From Barnesiella propionica (lineage in GTDB: Bacteria > Bacteroidota > Bacteroidia > Bacteroidales > Barnesiellaceae), in NCBI RefSeq assembly GCF_025567045.1, contig NZ_JAOQJK010000003.1, positions 186,001 to 250,000 of the forward strand: a DNA stretch of 64,000 bases, in the 5' to 3' direction. Shown piece after piece: positions 58,286 through 64,000 of this stretch. The translations under genes and the position numbers were made by a program. Positions within the stretch are counted from its first letter, which is position 1. The number at the start of each line of letters is the position of its first letter. The notes below the pieces were generated by a model. The model made no database searches, was not told the DNA's origin, and saw only the letters and a list, made by a program, of their open reading frames with translations.

Positions 58286-59164
58286 TTTTTTAATGCGGGA
58301 AAAAACATTAGTTTTACCAGCCGGATATGGCAAGCGGTCGGACAGAGATTCCAGCTGAGCTATTACTTCCTGCAAATAAGGAGTCTTTTTCTGCTGAAAA
58401 GCCAAATTCAGATATATCTTGGCACTGTCTATTTCATTTGCTATTACTTCTCTCTTTTGTTCCCTGAAATCATGGTACTGCATTCGGGTAGGAGAAGATA
58501 TCTTACCGAAATCCTCGTCTATCGAACGAAGTTTATCCATGCCTTGCTGGGCATAAAAATTACCCAGAAAAGAAGCCGCATCAAAATCGGTTGCTTCAAC
58601 AGTCAATATGTTCTTATAAATCGTTATTGCAGAAGAATCGTTACCCAAAATAAAAAACGCATTTGCCTTAGCTTTCAAATATTCTACATTATCGGGAGAA
58701 GATACCAGCAATTCATCAGCGATTATCAAAGTCTTTGACGCATCGTTCCTGAACTGATAAAAATTCAGCAGATAATTATTTACTAATTTTGAAAACCAAG
58801 GCTGCTTTTCCTTTATTAACCGTAACATATTCTCATAAATACCCGAATTACTCATTCGGCGGGCTTTAGGATCCACCCCCTTAAATATATCTTCCAAAGG
58901 TATTCCGTTCTTTTCCGAACCCTCCACATATTTCATTACCGAAGAATTATCTTCCAGTAAAGAAGAAGCCAGTATAGCCTGAATATAAACATCGGTTACA
59001 CGAGGTTTCATATCGAGCATAAGGTCATAGATCGCTAATGATTCCCGCCATGCCCTGTTTTCATAGTGATTGGCAGCTTTTTTTGCCAAAGTCTCATACG
59101 AAGTAACCGGCCACGCCGACACAGTAAATAAAAATAAAAAAAAGAAACAAAACATCTTTTTCAT
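58271..59164 (-). CDS. Exported tetratricopeptide-repeat protein
   Basis: 297 residues with a signal peptide (MKKMFCFFFLFLFTVS, then a likely cut before SYETLA). TPR-like helical repeats run from about residue 28 to 250 (for example NHYENRAWRESLAIYDLMLD and KAKANAFFILGNDSSAITIYKNIL). It probably acts as a protein-protein scaffold in the periplasm; no catalytic motif is visible. It overlaps the birA stop by 15 bases. Confidence 0.82.
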   Translation of the reverse strand: MKKMFCFFFLFLFTVSAWPVTSYETLAKKAANHYENRAWRESLAIYDLMLDMKPRVTDVYIQAILASSLLEDNSSVMKYVEGSEKNGIPLEDIFKGVDPKARRMSNSGIYENMLRLIKEKQPWFSKLVNNYLLNFYQFRNDASKTLIIADELLVSSPDNVEYLKAKANAFFILGNDSSAITIYKNILTVEATDFDAASFLGNFYAQQGMDKLRSIDEDFGKISSPTRMQYHDFREQKREVIANEIDSAKIYLNLAFQQKKTPYLQEVIAQLESLSDRLPYPAGKTNVFSRIKKSKQE

Positions 59165-59317
59165 AAGCCATCGTTTATCAAAGACGACAATCGTTATTTA
59201 CAAAGATACCACATTTTTCACATTATCGGGAAAAAGGATGTCCTATCTTTAGTATAATTTATACACCGAAATATTTTTGAACAGAATCTTTCATACTAAA
59301 GAATGAATATTCATTTA

Positions 59318-59349
59318 TTTGCTACATTCTAATTTATATTTTACTTTTG
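59318..59349 (+). promoter_or_regulatory. Promoter of pyrH
   Basis: TTTG (59318-59321), 20 bases, TACTTTTG (59342-59349): a perfect Bacteroidetes consensus. The pyrH ATG at 59372 lies 22 bases beyond. Confidence 0.8.
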
Positions 59350-59371
59350 TCAGCAAACAAAAAACAAAATC

Positions 59372-60085
59372 ATGAAACAGACATACAAACGTATCTTATT
59401 GAAACTAAGCGGCGAATCGCTTATGGGAGAAAAACAATATGGCATAGATGAAAACCGCGTACGTGAGTATGCCGAACAAATCAAAGATATCGCCGCTATG
59501 GGAATTGAAATAGGGATAGTTATCGGAGGCGGCAACATTTTCCGTGGCCTGAGCGGAGCAGCCAAAGGAGTAGATCGGGTTAAAGGAGACCAGATGGGAA
59601 TGCTTGCCACGGTTATCAACAGCCTGGCACTAAGTTCCGCACTGGACACCTTAGGTCAGAAAGCACGGGTATTCACAGCGATCAACATGTTCCCTATCGG
59701 CGAATACTATAGCAAATGGAAAGCTATTGAAGCTATGAAAAACGGAGAAATAGCTATTATATCGGGCGGAACCGGAAATCCGTTCTTCACCACCGACACA
59801 GGCTCCGCATTGAGAGGCGTAGAAATCGAAGCAGATGTAATGCTCAAAGGAACCCGCGTCGATGGCATATACACCGCCGATCCGGAAAAACATCCCGATG
59901 CGGTCAAGTTCGATGAAATAACATACGACGAGATTTATAACCGGGGCCTTAAAGTAATGGATCTTACGGCAACGACCTTATGCAAAGAAAATAACCTGCC
60001 TATTATCGTTTTTGATATGGATACTGTAGGAAACCTGAAAAAAGTTTTATCAGGAGAAAATATAGGAACACTGGTACACAACTAA
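59372..60085 (+). CDS. pyrH: UMP kinase
   Basis: 237 residues, hexameric bacterial UMP kinase. The nucleotide-binding segment LKLSGESLMG and GIVIGGGNIFRG open it; RVDGIYTADPEKHPDAVKF and MDLTATTLCKENNLPI match the rest of the family. It is a single gene here; frr, often its partner in other genomes, is about 1.4 kb downstream behind an acyltransferase gene. Confidence 0.97.
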   Translation: MKQTYKRILLKLSGESLMGEKQYGIDENRVREYAEQIKDIAAMGIEIGIVIGGGNIFRGLSGAAKGVDRVKGDQMGMLATVINSLALSSALDTLGQKARVFTAINMFPIGEYYSKWKAIEAMKNGEIAIISGGTGNPFFTTDTGSALRGVEIEADVMLKGTRVDGIYTADPEKHPDAVKFDEITYDEIYNRGLKVMDLTATTLCKENNLPIIVFDMDTVGNLKKVLSGENIGTLVHN

Positions 60086-60098
60086 ACTTATCACAAAA

Positions 60099-60131
60099 CC
60101 ATACGATCCGTTTCAGGTGAGGATCGTATGG
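60099..60131 (+). terminator. Possible terminator after pyrH
   Basis: A perfect 11-base-pair stem (60099-60109 with 60121-60131, 11-base loop) sits 13 bases after the pyrH stop. It is followed by AATAAATAATT rather than a U-run, so strength is uncertain. Confidence 0.55.
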
Positions 60132-60317
60132 TAATAAATAATTCGCAAAACAAGCATACTATCTCTATTTATTTCCATTATCGTTCTCAATCAAATATTT
60201 TTTGCGAAGCAACGCTATTTCTTATATCTATAAGCTGCAATATACCTTCAGCCCCCTATAAATTTTCACATTTTGTTATACCCTATTTACAGTAAAAACC
60301 AATTTATCTGCACAAAC

Positions 60318-61424
60318 ATGAAACGAGAACCCAATTTTGAGATATTAAGAACATTAGCGATGCTCTTTATCGTCATAGGACACTTCATCATACACGGCAT
60401 CACATTTGTATCGAACCATCAGGCCACCTTCGTAAACATGTCTTCTGCCTGGGGTATTTCCAATTTCGTCATTTTAGAATATCTCGTCTACATTACCGGG
60501 ACAGGGGTAAATTGCTTTGTTATGATAAGCGGTTACTTTCTGGTCAAATCAGAATTCAGGATGAATAAAATATTGAAAATATGGATACAAACTTTTTTCT
60601 ATTCCTTCTTTATCTGTTTGTTGATAAAACTATCAGGACTATTGCCCTTGGGATTCAAAGATCTTGTTCAATCCGCACTGCCTATCCATTCCGATGCATA
60701 CTGGTTCGTTTCCAAATACCTGGGCTTGCTTATACTTTCTCCTTTTCTGGCGAAACTGGCGCTTGCATTAGAGAAAAAGAAATTTCAGTACTTCTTATTG
60801 GCCTTGTTCGTTCTCAATGTAAGTCTGAATAAAGGATTCCCCTATGGAGACATTTATTCCGGATCCTACAGTTTATTATGGTTCATATTCCTCTTCTATG
60901 TAGCTGCATATATTCGTCTATACAGTCCATTCGAAAAATTCAAATATTCTTTTGGAAAAATATTTCTGCTTTTCTGCTTCTTTTTGGCTGTATGTTATCT
61001 CGCCAAAGCAGGTATTTCCTACCTGCGTTACGGCCAGTTACCCGTATACGGTAAAACGGATTACAACGGATATACCTTTTTCTCTGCAGTCCTTTTATTC
61101 TTATGGACAAAATATCATACATTCGGAAAAAAGACTATTTACCGCCTGATGGTAAAGATTGCTCCTTACGCATTCGGCATATATTTAATCCATGATAACC
61201 GGTATATTAGAGAATTGTTATGGGAACACTGGATAAAACCCACACGGTACTTGGATTCAGGATATCTTTTACCCGTACTGTTCTTGTCTGTAATACTCAT
61301 TTACGGCATTTGTACGGGCATCGATTATTTCCGGGCCAAACTCTTTACATATATACATATAAACAAGCTGGCAGACCACGCCATAGTATACGCTGGAAAT
61401 GTTTTTAATAAAATCCGGAGATAA
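60318..61424 (+). CDS. Membrane acyltransferase (acyltransferase 3 family)
   Basis: 368 residues from ATG 60318 (MKREPNFEILRTLAM), which matches the usual family start; 60273 is an upstream alternative. About ten membrane helices are visible. The putative catalytic His is in FIVIGHFIIHG, followed by SGYFLVK. Such enzymes O-acetylate surface glycans. It lies between pyrH and frr, which may reflect insertion into an otherwise common pyrH-frr neighbourhood. No glycan-synthesis partner is adjacent, so the acceptor is unknown. Confidence 0.88.
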   Translation: MKREPNFEILRTLAMLFIVIGHFIIHGITFVSNHQATFVNMSSAWGISNFVILEYLVYITGTGVNCFVMISGYFLVKSEFRMNKILKIWIQTFFYSFFICLLIKLSGLLPLGFKDLVQSALPIHSDAYWFVSKYLGLLILSPFLAKLALALEKKKFQYFLLALFVLNVSLNKGFPYGDIYSGSYSLLWFIFLFYVAAYIRLYSPFEKFKYSFGKIFLLFCFFLAVCYLAKAGISYLRYGQLPVYGKTDYNGYTFFSAVLLFLWTKYHTFGKKTIYRLMVKIAPYAFGIYLIHDNRYIRELLWEHWIKPTRYLDSGYLLPVLFLSVILIYGICTGIDYFRAKLFTYIHINKLADHAIVYAGNVFNKIRR

Positions 61425-61448
61425 GATTCTCCCAATTATGTCCACATT

Positions 61449-61480
61449 CTTGCAGATAATAAAAAAATAATATACTTTTG
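61449..61480 (+). promoter_or_regulatory. Promoter of frr
   Basis: CTTG (61449-61452, one mismatch to TTTG), 20 bases, then TACTTTTG (61473-61480). The frr ATG is about 42 bases downstream. Confidence 0.62.
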
Positions 61481-61522
61481 TTCTATACCAATAAGGGAAC
61501 AAACCATTAAAAATAAAATAAT

Positions 61523-62083
61523 ATGACAGACATAAAGACTTATATCGACGAATCGCAAGAGAAAATGGATATGGCCATTATGCACCTTGACGAAGCCCTT
61601 GCACATATCCGGGCAGGAAAAGCGAACCCACGTATCCTGGACGGCATACGGGTTGATTATTACGGAAGCCTCGTTCCCCTCAGTAATGTAGCGAATATAT
61701 CTGTTCCCGATGCACGTACGATCGTTATCACTCCGTGGGAAAAACCCATGTTCAAGGTAATTGAAAAAGCAATTATCGATTCCGAACTGGGCATTACCCC
61801 CGAAAACAATGGAGAAATAATTCGTATAGGAATTCCTCCGTTGACCGAAGATCGTCGTAAAACTTTGGTAAAACAATCCAAACAAGAAGCCGAAAATGCC
61901 AAAGTTAGTGTTCGCAACGCACGCAGGGATGCCATAGAAGGTCTTAAAAAAGCCCTTAAGAACGGCATGCCTGAAGACGTGGAAAAAGACGGAGAGGCCA
62001 GTGTACAAAAACTACATGATAAATACATGAAAAAGATAGACGAACTTTTTGGTGCTAAAGAAAAAGAAATACTCACCGTGTAA
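61523..62083 (+). CDS. frr: Ribosome recycling factor
   Basis: 186 residues. It splits post-termination ribosomes with EF-G. Signature stretches are present: [35 protein letters not shown] and a C-terminal helix with [19 protein letters not shown] sequence. Length is normal. A strong terminator follows 21 bases later. Confidence 0.97.
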   Translation: MTDIKTYIDESQEKMDMAIMHLDEALAHIRAGKANPRILDGIRVDYYGSLVPLSNVANISVPDARTIVITPWEKPMFKVIEKAIIDSELGITPENNGEIIRIGIPPLTEDRRKTLVKQSKQEAENAKVSVRNARRDAIEGLKKALKNGMPEDVEKDGEASVQKLHDKYMKKIDELFGAKEKEILTV

Positions 62084-62104
62084 TAATAAACTTTTTTAAC
62101 ATAT

Positions 62105-62139
62105 AAAGGACCAGGCAAAAAATTATGCCTGGTCCTTTT
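62105..62139 (+). terminator. Intrinsic terminator after frr
   Basis: A 13-base-pair stem (62105-62117 with 62125-62137, 7-base loop) ends in a short T run. It separates frr from the LruC-domain gene. Confidence 0.83.
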
Positions 62140-62322
62140 CATAAAAAATACCATCCTCTACCTATCCATATCTACATTTCTACATCATTCGTTTATTTCA
62201 TTAACAAATTAACACATTACAACTTTTTAACTTGAAAATAAACTAATATTCCGGCATAAATATATAAATTTGTATTTATTATATATTATATAGGTGTAGT
62301 TTTTAATTTTAGGTGTATCGTT

Positions 62323-64000
62323 ATGAAAAAGCAAGGTAGAATAGTTTCAATTCTAATTGCGGTATTGTTATCTTTTACCGCATGTGTTTCGGATGTTCCG
62401 GAACAAAAAAATAGTACGTCCACCGTTTCTTCGAACGGCATCTCCGACGATTTTGATTGGTCAAACTCCAGGAATACCCAATTAACCGTAAATGTAGAAG
62501 ACCAGTATAACGGACAATTCTATTATACAATAGAAATTTATTTAGGTAATCCCGCCATCGATGCAAACGCCCAACTCATCTCCGGAGGTAAAACGAACAA
62601 AAAAATGCCATATACGGCAAACATCGTTATTCCAAACGCTTACAAAGACATTTACATTCTCCAAACCGATCCTTTCCAAAGAAAAAGAGTATATTCATTT
62701 GAGGTGGAAAAAGGTAAAATGAACTGTAATCTGAACCAGACGAATAAAAAAACAAGCAGGGCTTTCACAGACAGCAACAATTTTACCATTCCTTCTGTCG
62801 ACTATACTATCCCCGGAAATGTAAGACCAATCAAAGATGATGAACAAATAAAGGCAGGAAATGCCTATATAGTTGAATCAGGAAATACCTTGTCCATTAA
62901 AAATTTACCGGGTGAAGGGAACTTCTCTTTGTATGTAGCAGGAACCGTAATAATAGAAAATAATTGTACTTTACAGAACAAAGGAAAAATATTTGTATTG
63001 AACGAGGGTAAAGTCGTTAGTAAAGCCAACAAGACCTTATATTGTGTAAACAATTCTCGTATCGCTGTCGATTCCCGTGGAATATTGGGTGACAATAGCA
63101 GTAAACTTCAATTATCTCTTACAGATTACGCAGCACTAATCAACGAAGGCAACGCAAAACTGGATGAGATAAAAGCTACGAGCGGAGCTCAGATATTCAA
63201 CAACGGAAATTTTGAAGTAAAATTCTTAAGTACGACAGACAATACGACAAAAATAGTCAATACAAAAGATTTCAATATTGAGAATTCATTGACATTGACA
63301 AACGGTATAATTTATAATGCCTGTGTATTCAAATGCGAGGATATCGACACAAACGGCGGAACTATCAACCTTGCATCGGGCTCTATTCTCGAAAGTAAAA
63401 AAATAAAGGCCGGAGGACTAAAACTAAATATGGACGCACTTTCAATGATGGAATGCGAAAATCTCCATTTTTCATCACAAATGAATTATGTGACCGGTTC
63501 GACAGACGATTTTGCGCTCATACTAGCGAAAAACATAGTCATAGAAGGTGGTGGATTGGCCGTGCAATATTCCGGTAAAGTAGAAATAAAAGCAGAACTT
63601 CATACCGAGAATGGACAATGGCAGAATAAATACGACCTCATTGCTCCCGCCTGTTTTGCAAAAGGAGCTCCGAGCGCAGAAATACCTAAAGGAGAATGTA
63701 ACGACAACAAAGGAAATATAAATCCCGGGGAATCCGGAAATCCTGATACAGATCCTGATTATGAAGAGGTACAAACACTGGCTTACACATATATATTTGA
63801 AGACAACTGGCCGGCTTTCGGAGATTATGACATGAACGACTTGGTGATGTCACTGCAGATTTCGAATAAGAAAAAAGGAAACAAAACAATCGGTATTAAA
63901 TACAAAGCTATCGTCTATGCTGTCGGAGCTGCAAAACCTTATGGAGCAGCATTCCAGTTGGACGGCATATCCGCAGGAAATGTAAACAATTCCGAAAGTG
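62323..64000 (+). CDS. LruC-domain lipoprotein, N-terminal part (cut by window edge)
   Basis: An open frame from ATG 62323 runs off the right edge (559 codons visible). It starts MKKQGRIVSILI with a lipobox SFTACV, so it is a lipoprotein. The middle (about residues 150-460) is beta-rich and repetitive, like a beta-helix, with Asn-rich turns. Near the end YTYIFEDNWPAFGDYDMNDL marks the LruC domain, found in surface proteins of Bacteroidetes and others. Function is unknown. A TAAATTTG -7 box lies at 62265-62272, without a clear -33 element. Confidence 0.85.
   Translation, partial: MKKQGRIVSILIAVLLSFTACVSDVPEQKNSTSTVSSNGISDDFDWSNSRNTQLTVNVEDQYNGQFYYTIEIYLGNPAIDANAQLISGGKTNKKMPYTANIVIPNAYKDIYILQTDPFQRKRVYSFEVEKGKMNCNLNQTNKKTSRAFTDSNNFTIPSVDYTIPGNVRPIKDDEQIKAGNAYIVESGNTLSIKNLPGEGNFSLYVAGTVIIENNCTLQNKGKIFVLNEGKVVSKANKTLYCVNNSRIAVDSRGILGDNSSKLQLSLTDYAALINEGNAKLDEIKATSGAQIFNNGNFEVKFLSTTDNTTKIVNTKDFNIENSLTLTNGIIYNACVFKCEDIDTNGGTINLASGSILESKKIKAGGLKLNMDALSMMECENLHFSSQMNYVTGSTDDFALILAKNIVIEGGGLAVQYSGKVEIKAELHTENGQWQNKYDLIAPACFAKGAPSAEIPKGECNDNKGNINPGESGNPDTDPDYEEVQTLAYTYIFEDNWPAFGDYDMNDLVMSLQISNKKKGNKTIGIKYKAIVYAVGAAKPYGAAFQLDGISAGNVNNSES

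Overview
The window looks like a chromosomal segment of an order Bacteroidales bacterium. The evidence is moderate-to-low GC, promoters of the Bacteroidetes form (TTTG, about 20 bases, TAnnTTTG), a trp operon in the order trpB-E-G-D-C-F-A, the type IX secretion (T9SS) genes porU, porV and porT, an S8 protease and a BspA-like leucine-rich-repeat protein with T9SS-like C-termini, and Bacteroidetes families such as DUF4251, DUF3109 and LruC. Genus cannot be fixed from the sequence. I saw no rRNA, tRNA, CRISPR array, intact transposon or prophage.

Region by region: 1-1.8 kb holds a truncated unknown gene, a DUF4251 exported protein and a low-molecular-weight tyrosine phosphatase. 1.8-8.45 kb is the tryptophan operon (minus strand). 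It is headed by a promoter, a 28-codon leader peptide with three consecutive Trp codons and an intrinsic terminator: a ribosome-mediated attenuator. 8.5-8.95 kb is a decayed small exported-protein gene. 9.0-24 kb (minus strand) carries waaA, an outer-membrane protein, gltX, xseAB, an S8 protease, mnmA, ispF, porV, a fumarylacetoacetase-family gene, rex and porU. 24.2-27.9 kb (plus) has a SUI1-type factor and an AddA/RecB-like helicase-nuclease, facing a small ferredoxin gene.

28.5-33.8 kb is an exopolysaccharide set: a membrane sugar-nucleotide dehydratase, a Wza-like export lipoprotein and a Wzc-like tyrosine kinase with a (Gly-Tyr)10 tail. It is followed by porT, purT and a secreted leucine-rich-repeat protein. 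38.7-41.6 kb has an XRE-type regulator, a candidate small RNA with its own promoter and terminator, a DUF3109 gene and gpmI. 42.3-53.6 kb holds a DMT transporter, rplS, a two-gene 5'-nucleotidase next to a GH3/serine-hydrolase fusion, CDGSH and winged-helix small proteins, cobO, rnz, rpsA and tadA. 53.7-56.3 kb holds a SIMPL protein and a DUF262/DUF1524 (GmrSD-like) defence gene broken by two frameshifts. 56.8-64 kb is yraN, a YjbR-family gene, birA, a TPR protein, pyrH, an acyltransferase, frr and the start of an LruC-domain lipoprotein running off the edge.

Most genes are housekeeping or cell-envelope genes. The most notable signals are the Trp-rich leader with its attenuator, the promoter-to-terminator small RNA candidate near 39.2-39.36 kb, the frameshifted DUF262 gene with a break in a G6 tract, and the Tyr-rich kinase tail. 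No search or folding program was run. Family calls rest on motifs, length and context.
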